Counted from the stretch's first letter, positions 23,263 through 32,287 are shown. The stretch is 64,000 nt of DNA from Sphaerochaetaceae bacterium (GCA_024405015.1 JAKSPE010000003.1:62001-126000), one strand, 5' to 3'. Numbers and translations are program-made. The notes: generated by a model not told the origin, from the letters alone.

Positions 23263-25371
23263 TTACTTGATGAGTGTGATCATTTTGATGACGCCACCAA
23301 GAGTGTTTGCGACTGTGGACATTGACTTGATGAAGATATCAAGAGCAACACCAACGACGTCCTTTCTTGTATCACCGATTGTATCACCTGTGACAGATGC
23401 CTTGTGAGCTGCGCTGCCTTTTCCGTGACCTGGGATTCTGCCCTGTTCGATGTACTTCTTAGCGTTGTCGAAAGCACCACCGGAGTTACCCATGAAGATA
23501 GCTCTTGGAATAGCAACGATTGTGGCACCAACAAGAAGACCTCCGATGAACTCGACACCAAAGAGGATTCCACCAACGATTGGGATGACCAGTGCGAGAA
23601 CGGAAGGGAAGAGCATCTTTCTGAGAGCTTCCTGAGTTGCTGTCTGGATCATGACGTTGTAGTCAGGCTTGACGCTTCCCTCGAGGACGCCAGGAATGGA
23701 AAGAAGCTTGTCACCGTCATCAGCCATCTTCTTGGCAGAATCTATTGTATTGTCTGTAAGAAGAGCAGAGAAGTACTCGACAAGTGAACCACCCAGGATA
23801 CCACCAGCGACGACTACGAAGGATGCGAAGTTGAGAACAGGCTCACCAGCAGAGTAGGAACCGACATATGCAACGATCAGGGATACTGTAGCGAATGCTG
23901 CAGAACCGATTGCAAATCCCTTTCCGATAGCTGCTGTTGTGTTTCCTACTGCATCAAGCTTATCTGTGATGACACGAACGTTCTCTGGGAGGTGACAGGA
24001 TTCTGCAAGTCCACCAGCGTTGTCAGCGATAGGTCCGAATGCGTCGATGGAAACTGTTGTTCCAACGAATGCGAGCATCCCGAGAGCTGAGAGAGCGATT
24101 CCGTATGTTCCACAGAGCTTACCTGAGATGAACAGGGAGATTGCAATGAGGAGAACTGGAAGAAGACAGGATCTGGAACCGATTGCATCACCCTTTGTGA
24201 CGACGAATGCCTCACCCTCAGTTGCCATTTCAGCAAGAGTCTGGGTTGGCTTGAAATCTGTACTTGTGTAGTACTCTGTTATCATTCCGATGGCAACACC
24301 AGAGACGATTCCGAGGATTGCGGAGACCCATGGGGAAGCCCAACCAAGCTTGAAAGCAGCTGGAAGGTCTGCACCAGCGAAGAGTGCTCTACATGTGAAG
24401 AAACCGATGATCAGTGTAAGACCAGCAGAGATGTATGTTGCAAGGTTAAGCTCTTTGGAAGGGCTGTCACCCATCTTTCTGAGCTGAACGAAGATGAGTC
24501 CGAGCAGACAGCTGAGAAGTCCGCCTCCAGCAAGAACGATTGGGTACATCTTGGAAGCCTGGAAAGCACTCTCTGAAAGGTCACCCTTTGAGAACAGTGT
24601 AGCTGCGATGAGGATACCTGCAGCCATTGTTGCAACAAAGGACTCGAGAAGGTCTGAACAGTTACCAGCGATATCGTTGACGTTATCTCCGATGAAGTCA
24701 GCGATTACGTTTGGAACTCTGCTGTCATCTTCTGGAAGGTCATGTCTGAGCTTTGCAAGGATATCAGAGGAGATATCAGCAGCCTTTGTGTAGTTACCAC
24801 CAGCAACTCTGTTGAACATGGCAACAAGAGAACAACCGAGAGAGTAGGTTGTGATTCTCATTGTGGAAGGGTTGCACTTGAGGTTGATCAGAAGACCGGA
24901 GCTTTCAGCATCATGGTCAATTCCCCAAATCAGGAGGATTGCGATGAGACCCAGCATGCCGAATGCCTGGACACCAAGACCGGAGATGGAACCGCCACAG
25001 AGAGCGACCTTGACTGTTTCTCCGATGGAGAGAGTCTGGCGAGCCTTGTTAGAGGTTCTTACGTTAGCATAAGTTGCAGACTTCATTCCGAGGACACAGG
25101 CTGCGGAACTCATGCAAGCACCAATGATCAGTGTGATACCGGATGTCTTCTCAACAAAGAGAGTGAAGATGATGGCGACTACAATCACGACGATTGAGAT
25201 TGTCTTGTACTCTGTCTTCATGAAGGTGTTGGATCCGCTTCTGATAATAGCTGCCATTTCAACCATTTCATCGGTTCCTTCCTCCATTTTTTTAATCTTC
25301 AGATAATTGAAGAGTACATAGGCAAGTGCAGAGACGATTACGAATAGAGCAACGTAATAAATGAACCCCAT
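23263..25371 (-). CDS. hppA: Membrane-bound ion-pumping pyrophosphatase, divergent
   Basis: A 702-residue polytopic membrane pyrophosphatase that couples PPi hydrolysis to Na+ or H+ export. Landmarks are PEDDSRVPNVIADFIGDNVNDIAG and GNTTAAIGKGFAIGSAAF, where Ala in the second suggests the K+-dependent type. Two normally invariant motifs differ: DVGADLVGKVE is ADISSDILAKLR here, with Arg replacing the Glu, and GDPFKDTSGPSLN is GDTRKDVVGVALD. This points to a divergent subgroup and leaves ion specificity open. AAGGGG precedes the ATG. Codons are biased toward high expression. It complements the V-ATPase in energising the membrane. Confidence 0.92.
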   Translation of the reverse strand: MGFIYYVALFVIVSALAYVLFNYLKIKKMEEGTDEMVEMAAIIRSGSNTFMKTEYKTISIVVIVVAIIFTLFVEKTSGITLIIGACMSSAACVLGMKSATYANVRTSNKARQTLSIGETVKVALCGGSISGLGVQAFGMLGLIAILLIWGIDHDAESSGLLINLKCNPSTMRITTYSLGCSLVAMFNRVAGGNYTKAADISSDILAKLRHDLPEDDSRVPNVIADFIGDNVNDIAGNCSDLLESFVATMAAGILIAATLFSKGDLSESAFQASKMYPIVLAGGGLLSCLLGLIFVQLRKMGDSPSKELNLATYISAGLTLIIGFFTCRALFAGADLPAAFKLGWASPWVSAILGIVSGVAIGMITEYYTSTDFKPTQTLAEMATEGEAFVVTKGDAIGSRSCLLPVLLIAISLFISGKLCGTYGIALSALGMLAFVGTTVSIDAFGPIADNAGGLAESCHLPENVRVITDKLDAVGNTTAAIGKGFAIGSAAFATVSLIVAYVGSYSAGEPVLNFASFVVVAGGILGGSLVEYFSALLTDNTIDSAKKMADDGDKLLSIPGVLEGSVKPDYNVMIQTATQEALRKMLFPSVLALVIPIVGGILFGVEFIGGLLVGATIVAIPRAIFMGNSGGAFDNAKKYIEQGRIPGHGKGSAAHKASVTGDTIGDTRKDVVGVALDIFIKSMSTVANTLGGVIKMITLIK

Positions 25372-25404
25372 GCAATACCCCTTAAATGTGGTTTGATTGG
25401 CTCT

Positions 25405-25432
25405 AATATATCACTTTGGTGGTAATGCACAA
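25405..25432 (-). promoter_or_regulatory. Probable hppA promoter
   Basis: On the minus strand TTGTGC (25427-25432), 16 bases, TATATT (25405-25410); the leader is about 27 bases with AAGGGG before the ATG. Confidence 0.5.
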
Positions 25433-25467
25433 GTGATTTTAAGTGTTATTTTTATAACATTTTTGAA

Positions 25468-25512
25468 CTAAAACGTTTGCGTTTTACGCAATTTTAAGCT
25501 AAAACGTTTACG
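25468..25512. repeat. Two CTAAAACGTTT(A/G)CG repeats upstream of hppA
   Basis: CTAAAACGTTTGCG (25468-25481) and CTAAAACGTTTACG (25499-25512) are spaced by 31 bases, three helical turns. Each contains the palindrome AAACGTTT with a central CG, like LacI/CcpA-family operators. No such regulator is in the window; hppA is the nearest gene (about 100 bases). Confidence 0.45.
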
Positions 25513-25514
25513 GA

Positions 25515-25688
25515 AAAACATGTTCCAGGGAAAAGTCGGTTGGAAGCGATTGTATCTGATATATTAGTTATGACCTTTTGAGAAGTCTTTAGGAGTGGCT
25601 CCTGCAGACCGTCTCGCTTCAGTCTCAATGGTCCTGTGCCTGGCTTTTGCCCGGATTCAAATCCTACACGTATGTCTTACAAAACAGA
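25515..25688. other. Gene-free stretch with tRNA-like fragment and small hairpins
   Basis: I see no gene here. Short hairpins AGGAG/CTCCT, GGC/GCC and GGAT/ATCC lie between 25590 and 25665, and TTCAAATCCTAC matches the T-arm end of the nearby tRNA-Val but on the opposite strand. It may be a decayed tRNA or an unrecognised small RNA. Confidence 0.3.
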
Positions 25689-25689
25689 A

Positions 25690-25713
25690 AAGCGGACCCA
25701 ATTGGATCCGCTT
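25690..25713 (-). terminator. Intrinsic terminator after tRNA-Val
   Basis: AAGCGGATCC and GGGTCCGCTT (minus strand) form a 10-bp stem with one G-T pair and an AATT loop, followed by TTCTGTTTTGT. Confidence 0.8.
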
Positions 25714-25718
25714 CAGTT

Positions 25719-25790
25719 TGACGACAGTAGGATTTGAACCTACGACAACCTGCGTGTAAGGCAGGGGCTCTCCCGCTGAGCTATATCGCC
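25719..25790 (-). tRNA. tRNA-Val (anticodon TAC)
   Basis: A 72-nt cloverleaf: acceptor GGCGATA/TGTCGTC, D arm GCTC-AGCGGGA-GAGC, anticodon arm CCTGC-CTTACAC-GCAGG with anticodon TAC, variable TTGTC, T arm GTAGG-TTCAAAT-CCTAC and discriminator A. CCA is not encoded. It is followed by its own terminator. Confidence 0.95.
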
Positions 25791-25837
25791 ATGCACAATG
25801 AATCTAGCATTTTGGAAAAATAGTGTCAATATTGTAT

Positions 25838-25865
25838 TTGATATCGTTACGTTTTCCGCTAAAAT
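25838..25865 (+). promoter_or_regulatory. Promoter of yggS operon, near-leaderless layout
   Basis: TTGATA (25838-25843), 16 bases, TAAAAT (25860-25865). The yggS ATG is nine bases after the -10 box, leaving almost no leader and no ribosome site. Confidence 0.55.
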
Positions 25866-25874
25866 CAAAACTAC

Positions 25875-26576
25875 ATGGAAAAAGCAATGGACATTGAGAT
25901 TTACAGGAATACCATCAAGGACATCGAAGCAAAGCTTCAAGGCACAAGACTCATGGCTGTCAGCAAGACAAGGACCATTGAGGAAGTCATGGCTGTTTAC
26001 GAGGCTGGTGCCAGACTCTTTGGCGAAAACCATGTTCAGGAGATTGTTGCGAAATTTACAGCACCAAGACCTTCTGATATGGAAGTCCATATGATCGGAC
26101 ATCTCCAGTCCAACAAGGTGAACAAGGTTGTTCCACTGGTTGATATGATTGAAAGTGTTGATTCCTGCAGCCTTCTGACAAAAATCGACAATGCCGCCAA
26201 GAGAATCGGAAAAGTCATGGATGTCCTTCTTGAGGTCAACACCTCAAATGAAGAGGCAAAAAGTGGTTTCCTTTCAGAGGAGGCTGTCTTTGAATGCCTG
26301 GATCTGTCATTGACACTGGAGAATGTCAGGGTTCGTGGTCTTATGACAGTCGGTCCTGTCGACTGCATGCCGGAGGAGAAGGATGAACTTACCGACAAGG
26401 CCTTCAAGTCTCTTGTTGCTTTGAAGAAAAAGTGCATCGAAAAGTATCCGCAGATTGATTTTGGCATCATGTCCATGGGTATGAGTGGTGACTATATGAT
26501 TGGAGTGCGAAACGGCTCTACAGAAGTTCGAATCGGAACTGCCATTTTCGGCGCTAGGGATTACAGCAAGAAATGA
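25875..26576 (+). CDS. yggS: YggS/PLPBP family pyridoxal-phosphate homeostasis protein
   Basis: A 233-residue single-domain PLP-binding TIM barrel of the alanine racemase N-terminal fold. The PLP lysine lies in LMAVSKTRTIEEV; FGENHVQEI, HMIGHLQSNK and MSMGMSGDY are further family motifs. It has no known enzymatic activity and is thought to balance PLP and amino acid pools. It is the first gene of a long rightward operon and overlaps the next start by four bases. Confidence 0.95.
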   Translation: MEKAMDIEIYRNTIKDIEAKLQGTRLMAVSKTRTIEEVMAVYEAGARLFGENHVQEIVAKFTAPRPSDMEVHMIGHLQSNKVNKVVPLVDMIESVDSCSLLTKIDNAAKRIGKVMDVLLEVNTSNEEAKSGFLSEEAVFECLDLSLTLENVRVRGLMTVGPVDCMPEEKDELTDKAFKSLVALKKKCIEKYPQIDFGIMSMGMSGDYMIGVRNGSTEVRIGTAIFGARDYSKK

Positions 26577-26878
26577 AAAGGTTTGTCGCAATTGTTCTTG
26601 TTCTATGTCTGATGAGTCTCGTTGCTTTTCCTGCTTTCAGTGCAGGTGTTGAGTATGAGCCATACCAGAAGACTGAATTTCCTAAGTGGTCTTTGAACCT
26701 GAGGAGGGCAGAGTGTCTGTTTTTTGGAGGTCTGCCGATTGCATTTCCAGTTTCCGCCCTTGCACTGAACCTTTTCAACAAGGACGTGTCGTTTGGAAAG
26801 ACGCTTGGCATTGCCTGCGGCATTACTGCTGTCATTGCTTTGGTTGATTTTATTATCGGAGTTGTCAATGAGAATTGA
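26573..26878 (+). CDS. Small exported or membrane protein, unknown function
   Basis: A 101-residue protein with an N-terminal signal peptide or helix (residues 4-22, FPAFSAG as possible cleavage site) and two further hydrophobic stretches (about 48-65 and 77-96). No family is recognised. It is translationally coupled on both sides: ATGA overlap with yggS and an 11-base overlap with rluD. Conserved coupling could show whether it belongs to envelope or translation functions. Confidence 0.7.
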   Translation: MKRFVAIVLVLCLMSLVAFPAFSAGVEYEPYQKTEFPKWSLNLRRAECLFFGGLPIAFPVSALALNLFNKDVSFGKTLGIACGITAVIALVDFIIGVVNEN

Positions 26879-27923
26879 AAGAAACTATGAATTCACCGTA
26901 TCCGAAGAGGAATACGCATCTGGCGCAAAGGTCAGAGTTGATGCCTTTCTTGCAAGCCATGTGGAGGGTCTGTCCAGATCTGCGCTTACGGGTGATGAAT
27001 GTGTGATCCAGATCAATGGCAAGGTTGCCAAGAAAAGCGACAAGGTCGGCCCTGGTGATCAGGTGTCCCTTGTCTATGTGGCAGATGTCTTTGAGAAGGT
27101 GGAACCGGAAGACATTCCTCTTGAGATTCTCTATGAGGACAACGACATGCTTGTCATCAACAAGGCTCAGGGAATGGTTGTGCATCCAGGTGCCGGAAAT
27201 ACCCATGGAACCATCGTAAACGCATTGGCTTTCCGCTATGGACAGGATTTCATTGATGCAATGGCCGATGAGTGCGACCTGTCTCGTCCTGGTATTGTCC
27301 ACAGACTTGATAAGGATACCAGTGGCGTCATGGTAATTGCCCTGAATGCACGTGCCCATGCAGCGCTAAGCGAGCAGTTCCAGAACAGAGAGATCGAAAA
27401 GTATTACTATGCTTTCTGTGATGGCATTTTCCCGAATCATGAAGGTGACATTGAGTGCCTTCTTGCCAGAGACAAGTATGACAGAAAGCTCTTTGCTCCG
27501 ATTCAGAAGCGTGAGTATATCATTCAGGGTGGTCTTACTGGAAAGCGTTCCCAGGAGATCCTGAATGAGGTCTACAATGACCCGAAGTATAAGGTTGGCG
27601 GCTCTATTGAGCGACACACCGAAGGCAAGTATAGCAAGAGCCACTATGAAGTTGTCCGACAGCTTCCGCAGGCTGCTCTTGTAAGGGTTCGTATCTTCAC
27701 TGGAAGAACACACCAGATCAGAGTCCATATGAAGAGTATCGGACATGCTGTCATCGGCGATGTCATGTACAACAACCATCTCAACCGATTCCCTGGTCAG
27801 TCACTGATGCTTCACAGCTCCATTTTGGAGATCGCCCATCCGACGACAGGTGAGATGATGCGCTTTGAGGCACCGCTTCCACCAAGGTTTGCGGCACTTG
27901 AAGAGATGCTTAGAAATAGTTGA
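26868..27923 (+). CDS. rluD: Ribosomal large-subunit pseudouridine synthase, RluD family
   Basis: A 351-residue RNA-modifying enzyme. An N-terminal S4 domain (VRVDAFLASHVEGLSRSALTGDECVIQINGK) precedes the catalytic domain with GIVHRLDKDTSGVMVIA, where the Asp of RLDKDTSG is the nucleophile, and RTHQIRVHMKSIGHAVIGD. RluD-type enzymes modify helix 69 of 23S rRNA. An insert around residues 215-255 makes it slightly longer than many relatives. The ATG at 26868 follows CGGAG and fits the S4 domain; the frame is open further upstream. Confidence 0.93.
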   Translation: MRIERNYEFTVSEEEYASGAKVRVDAFLASHVEGLSRSALTGDECVIQINGKVAKKSDKVGPGDQVSLVYVADVFEKVEPEDIPLEILYEDNDMLVINKAQGMVVHPGAGNTHGTIVNALAFRYGQDFIDAMADECDLSRPGIVHRLDKDTSGVMVIALNARAHAALSEQFQNREIEKYYYAFCDGIFPNHEGDIECLLARDKYDRKLFAPIQKREYIIQGGLTGKRSQEILNEVYNDPKYKVGGSIERHTEGKYSKSHYEVVRQLPQAALVRVRIFTGRTHQIRVHMKSIGHAVIGDVMYNNHLNRFPGQSLMLHSSILEIAHPTTGEMMRFEAPLPPRFAALEEMLRNS

Positions 27924-27934
27924 TAATCAAGGCG

Positions 27935-28870
27935 ATGGAAGGAACAGTTCTCAGATCCATAAACAACATCTACTCAGTGCGCTCTGCTGACGGCAAGGTC
28001 TATAACTGCAGAATCAAGGGAAAGCAGTTGGCCCAGGCCAAGGGGGAATACAACCCGATTGTCGTCGGTGACATCGTGGATTTCACGGAGTCTGGCACTT
28101 GTGAAGGTCTTGTCACTTATCGACACGACAGAAAGAGCGAGTTTGCTCGCTGGAATGACAAGCGCTCCTTGAACCAGAGCATCTGTGCGAACATGGACCT
28201 TGTTGTCTGTGTCTGCAGTGTTGAGAGCCCTCCATTTCGACCACGTTTTGTGGACCGCGTCATTGCATGCTGCAAAAGCGTTCCTGTCATGATTGTCCTC
28301 AACAAGTGTGACATCATGCTTACCAAAGAGGAACTGGACCGCTACAAACTGTACAAGAAGCTCGGTTATGACACCGTCAGCGTTTCTGCTGAGACAGGTG
28401 AAAACGTCAGCAAGCTGGTGAAGCTTCTTAAGGGAAAGACCGCTGCCTTTGTCGGCCAAAGTGGTGTCGGTAAAAGCTCTTTGGTCAACAGAATCCTTGG
28501 AACCGACCAGAGGGTAGGTGAGCTTAACGCAAAGTACAACAGAGGAAACCATACAACCAACCATGCTCTTATGTTGGATGGTCCTGGTTTCACCTTGATT
28601 GATACGCCGGGTTTCCGAGAGATTTCTGTTCCTCACGACGATCCACACCTTGTTGCAGCATCCTTCCCAGAATTTGTTCAGGCTTCTGAAAAGTGCGAAT
28701 ATGATGGATGTCTTCACATGAATGAACCTGGCTGTGAAGTGATCAGGCTTGTGGAAGCGGGAAAAATCAATTCCGATCGATATGAAAGCTATCTCCGTAT
28801 GTTGGATACCATGGAGGATAGACTTCCTGTTTGGGGTAGAAAATGTTCAAAAGGACAGCAGAAGATCTAG
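27935..28870 (+). CDS. rsgA: Ribosome small-subunit-dependent GTPase RsgA
   Basis: A 311-residue circularly permuted GTPase acting in late 30S assembly. An OB-fold (EGTVLRSINNIYSVRSADGKVYNCRIKGK) is followed by G4 NKCD before G1 GQSGVGKSSLVN and G3 DTPGFRE, the permuted order typical of the family. A C-terminal zinc motif is formed by Cys and His in EKCEYDGCLHMNEPGCEV. The ATG at 27935 begins the OB-fold; a TTG at 27920 overlapping the rluD stop is the alternative. The last 28 bases overlap mutS2. Confidence 0.95.
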   Translation: MEGTVLRSINNIYSVRSADGKVYNCRIKGKQLAQAKGEYNPIVVGDIVDFTESGTCEGLVTYRHDRKSEFARWNDKRSLNQSICANMDLVVCVCSVESPPFRPRFVDRVIACCKSVPVMIVLNKCDIMLTKEELDRYKLYKKLGYDTVSVSAETGENVSKLVKLLKGKTAAFVGQSGVGKSSLVNRILGTDQRVGELNAKYNRGNHTTNHALMLDGPGFTLIDTPGFREISVPHDDPHLVAASFPEFVQASEKCEYDGCLHMNEPGCEVIRLVEAGKINSDRYESYLRMLDTMEDRLPVWGRKCSKGQQKI

Positions 28871-31248
28871 GTCTCAACCAGGTCTTGCTCGATATCTCAC
28901 GCCATGCCCTGGGACCTTTGGGATCCAAGGCAGTCATTGACTCAAAACCTGTCCATGACAGGGATGCCTATCTGGTACGCCAGAAGCAGGTGGCCGCTGT
29001 CATGTATGCACTTTCTGCCGCTTCCTCAATGGACAATGTTCGGGTAGAGACTTTCCCTGATGTATCCGATGTCTTTGACAGCATTACCCGATCCACCAAT
29101 TCCCTTTCTGGTGAGCAGGTTTTCAATATTGGACTTTTCATCCGCAGCGCAAGACTTCTCAGAAGTGTCCTTGGCCTTTCTTTGCAGTTGGGATGTCCGG
29201 ATAAGGACAGTGGCGTCGACAATGTCATTGAGGAGCTTCCGTTTGAACTTCTGCATCTGGAGCAGGAGATCTTCAAGATTCTTGAATCCCCTGGAACCGT
29301 CAAGGAGAATTATCCTACCGTCAAGGCTCTAAGGGACAAAGCCGACAGTAAGCGCCATGAGAGAAGTCGCCTGGCATCCGAGCTCATGCACTCCAACCCT
29401 ACTGTGATGCAGTCTGACACCGCAGTGCTTCGAGATGGCAGAATCGTTCTCCCAGTTAGAAACGAATCCAAGTCCATGGTCGAAGGTTATGTCCAAAGCT
29501 CTTCCGCAAGTGGTGGAACCGTGTTCATGGAGCCGTTTCGACTCGTTGATATGAACAATGCCGTCATCATGGCACAGGAAGAGATTCTTATTGAGATTGC
29601 TCGCCTCATCGGTATGCTTTCCGATATGGTCAGAGAGCAGGAGATTGCACTTCGAGTTCTGAGTTCTCAGGTCAGCCAGGCTGATTTTCTGTATGCATTC
29701 GCCTCCTGGTGTAAGCGTATGGATTGCTGCCGAACCATGATCGGTGAGCCGAAGATTGACGGGGACTACAGCTGTAACCTCATCCATGCACGACATCCAC
29801 TTCTTGGTGCAAAATGTGTTCCGATTGATTTGACCGTTCCATCAGGCATTAAGGCTGTCGTCCTGACCGGTCCGAATGCCGGTGGAAAGACAGTCACCAT
29901 GAAGACAGTGGGTCTCTTTGCGCTTTTGAACCAGATCTGTGGCCATATCCCTGCATCTGATGGCAGTAGCCTTGCTCTGTTTGACAGAGTCTTTACCGAT
30001 ATCGGTGATGACCAGAGCATTGAGAACCACCTTTCCACCTTCAGTGGTCATATGAAGAGCATCGGTTTCATTCTCAGGTCCATGACCGTGGATTCCCTTG
30101 TCATTCTCGATGAGCTTGGAAGTGGAACAGATCCGCAGGAGGGAGCAGCTCTTGCTCGATCCATTCTTGAGTTCTGCACCACAAAGGCTTCTCTTACACT
30201 GACTACCAGCCACCATGGGGTTCTCAAGCAGTATGCCTATGGTTCTGACATTGTCCAGAATGCATCCATGGAATTTGATGAGAAGACTCTGGAGCCGACG
30301 TTCCGTGTCATCGAAGGCCTTCCTGGTGAAAGCCATGCCATTGATACGGCAAAGCGCATGAGACTGCCAAAGAGTGTCACCATCGCTGCCCAGAAATACA
30401 TGGGACAGGAGGCGGTGAAGATCTCCTCCATCATCCGCAACCTGGAGACCCTCAGACGGGAAAGCGAGTCCAAGCAGGCTGAACTGACACGTCGCCTCAA
30501 CGCCATCCAGAACCAGGAGAACCATCTTGCCAAGGAGACCCGTCGACTTCAGGCCTATGAGAACCGACTCAAGAAGGACCGTCTGAGAGACTTTGACGAT
30601 TACATCAAGACCTCAAGAAGAGACCTTGAAAATCTTGTTGCAGAGCTCAGAAACGGTGAAATCACAAGAGAGAAGACCCTGAAGGTCAAGAGCTTCATCT
30701 CTGATCTGCAGGAAAAGGAAGACCAGTTCAAATCCGAGATTGCCGCAAAGGATGAACAGCTGGATGCCCAGGAGTTGGAAGAGGACAACGCAAGTGTCGA
30801 CAGTGTTCAGCTCAAGCCTGGCATGGATGTTCTGTGTGGTCCTTCCAAGCGAGAGGGTACCGTCATCCGTGATGCAGGAAAGGGTAAATGGATTGTGGCA
30901 ATCGGACCGATGAAATTCACCATGAAGGAGACGGAGCTTGTGGTTCCTCGAAGAACCAATACTGCAAAGTCCTATGTGTTTGATTCTGCTTCCAAAGCTC
31001 CGACGCCAAAGGTGTCATTGGATCTTCGCGGTTATCGTCTTCTTGAAGCTCTGGATGCGATTGACTCCCAGATTGAGGCTTGCTGCATGCACGGTCTTAA
31101 GAGTTTCTCGATCATCCATGGCTATGGTGATGGAATCTTGTCTGGTGGAATTCACAGACATCTGAATACAAATGAACTGGTAGAGTCCTTCAAGTTCGCC
31201 ATTCCTGAGGATGGTGGACAGGGTAAGACCTACGTCGTTCTGAAGTGA
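28843..31248 (+). CDS. mutS2: MutS2 family ATPase with Smr nuclease domain
   Basis: An 801-residue MutS2. It lacks the mismatch-recognition domain of MutS1, carries the clamp and ATPase core with Walker A GPNAGGKTVTMKTVG and Walker B VILDELGSGTDPQEGA, a long coiled coil (about residues 515-640), and a C-terminal Smr domain with LDLRGYRLLEAL and IIHGYGDGIL. MutS2 suppresses recombination and in some bacteria acts on collided ribosomes. It overlaps rsgA by 28 bases, so translation is coupled. Confidence 0.95.
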   Translation: MFKRTAEDLGLNQVLLDISRHALGPLGSKAVIDSKPVHDRDAYLVRQKQVAAVMYALSAASSMDNVRVETFPDVSDVFDSITRSTNSLSGEQVFNIGLFIRSARLLRSVLGLSLQLGCPDKDSGVDNVIEELPFELLHLEQEIFKILESPGTVKENYPTVKALRDKADSKRHERSRLASELMHSNPTVMQSDTAVLRDGRIVLPVRNESKSMVEGYVQSSSASGGTVFMEPFRLVDMNNAVIMAQEEILIEIARLIGMLSDMVREQEIALRVLSSQVSQADFLYAFASWCKRMDCCRTMIGEPKIDGDYSCNLIHARHPLLGAKCVPIDLTVPSGIKAVVLTGPNAGGKTVTMKTVGLFALLNQICGHIPASDGSSLALFDRVFTDIGDDQSIENHLSTFSGHMKSIGFILRSMTVDSLVILDELGSGTDPQEGAALARSILEFCTTKASLTLTTSHHGVLKQYAYGSDIVQNASMEFDEKTLEPTFRVIEGLPGESHAIDTAKRMRLPKSVTIAAQKYMGQEAVKISSIIRNLETLRRESESKQAELTRRLNAIQNQENHLAKETRRLQAYENRLKKDRLRDFDDYIKTSRRDLENLVAELRNGEITREKTLKVKSFISDLQEKEDQFKSEIAAKDEQLDAQELEEDNASVDSVQLKPGMDVLCGPSKREGTVIRDAGKGKWIVAIGPMKFTMKETELVVPRRTNTAKSYVFDSASKAPTPKVSLDLRGYRLLEALDAIDSQIEACCMHGLKSFSIIHGYGDGILSGGIHRHLNTNELVESFKFAIPEDGGQGKTYVVLK

Positions 31249-31511
31249 TGGGTTTTATGGAAAAGCAAACAGGTATCGTCGCACTTAGAAATCTCAAGAC
31301 CGACAAGGTCTATCTCTTCTTCTCACATGACATCAAGAAGGAATGTGTGGATATGCGTTTCAAACTCGATCTGGGAATGCACCCATGCAAGTCACTGCAG
31401 AGCGACTACACAACAACAGGTCTTGAGGTTTTCCGATTTGATACGGTTGAACTGACAGAGGACGAGGGGAGACTGGACCAGATCAAAGGCGACTTCGACC
31501 TTTATCTCTGA
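31248..31511 (+). CDS. Degenerate GIY-YIG-like small protein
   Basis: An 87-residue protein resembling small GIY-YIG domain proteins: [18 protein letters not shown] stands where GIY...VYIG would be, then [33 protein letters not shown] fits the rest of the domain. The GIY and YIG tyrosines and the catalytic Arg are not conserved, so it is probably not a nuclease. It starts at the mutS2 stop (TGATG) and its end overlaps the convergent udp gene by 10 bases. The family call is tentative. Confidence 0.6.
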   Translation: MGFMEKQTGIVALRNLKTDKVYLFFSHDIKKECVDMRFKLDLGMHPCKSLQSDYTTTGLEVFRFDTVELTEDEGRLDQIKGDFDLYL

Positions 31512-32287
31512 TTTTCCTTGTCCATTTCAATGAGTGTTCGGATGGACTCGACTGCGACGCGACAGACTTCTGTTGTGTCGTGAAGTTTTGGATTGTCCAT
31601 TCCAAGGTTCTCCCTTTCCTGGTTTCCGACGACAAAGAAGATGGAACCGCAGCGCACATGCAGATAACTGGCAACGGTGAATAAGGCAGCGCTTTCCATT
31701 TCAGAAGCCAGAACACCAAGTCTCTTCCATGCTTCCCACTTGTTCTGAAGCTCATAGCTGACCGGCATGAGCTCTGGGTTATGCTGTCCATAGAAGGAGT
31801 CCTTGCACTGCACGATTCCCAGGTGATGGCGGATTCCCAGCTTCGTTGCGGTTCTCTTGAGAGCTGTGACGACCTCGTAGTCTGCAACAGCTGGGAACTC
31901 GATTGGAGCATATTCACGGCTGGTTCCTTCCATGCGGATGGCACCGGTTGCGATGACGGCATCACCACCCATGACAGGAAGTGCTATTCCACCACAGGTT
32001 CCCATGCGGAGGAAGGTGTCAACACCACATTTCACAAGCTCCTCCATGGCAATGGAGGCAGATGGACCACCGATGCCGGTGGAGGTGACGCTGACCATGG
32101 TATCCCCAAGGTAACCTGTGTATGTCATGTATTCTCTGCTGTCAGCTACAAGTTTTGCATTCTCCAGAAAACTTGCAATCAGAGGGACTCTCTTTGGGTC
32201 TCCTGGCATAATCACATATTTTCCGACATCACCGGCTTTAATTCTGAGATGGTACTGGATGCCTGTTCCGTTCATGTAGTCTGACAT
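31502..32287 (-). CDS. udp: Uridine phosphorylase
   Basis: A 261-residue nucleoside phosphorylase. MPGDPKRV binds phosphate and ribose, [15 protein letters not shown] and LRMGTCGG form the core, and [24 protein letters not shown] carries the ribose-binding EMES motif. The NP-I fold with this pattern is closest to uridine phosphorylase, which splits uridine to uracil and ribose-1-phosphate. AAGGAG precedes the ATG. It is the second gene after ltaA and completes a possible nucleoside-catabolism route. Confidence 0.9.
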   Translation of the reverse strand: MSDYMNGTGIQYHLRIKAGDVGKYVIMPGDPKRVPLIASFLENAKLVADSREYMTYTGYLGDTMVSVTSTGIGGPSASIAMEELVKCGVDTFLRMGTCGGIALPVMGGDAVIATGAIRMEGTSREYAPIEFPAVADYEVVTALKRTATKLGIRHHLGIVQCKDSFYGQHNPELMPVSYELQNKWEAWKRLGVLASEMESAALFTVASYLHVRCGSIFFVVGNQERENLGMDNPKLHDTTEVCRVAVESIRTLIEMDKENQR

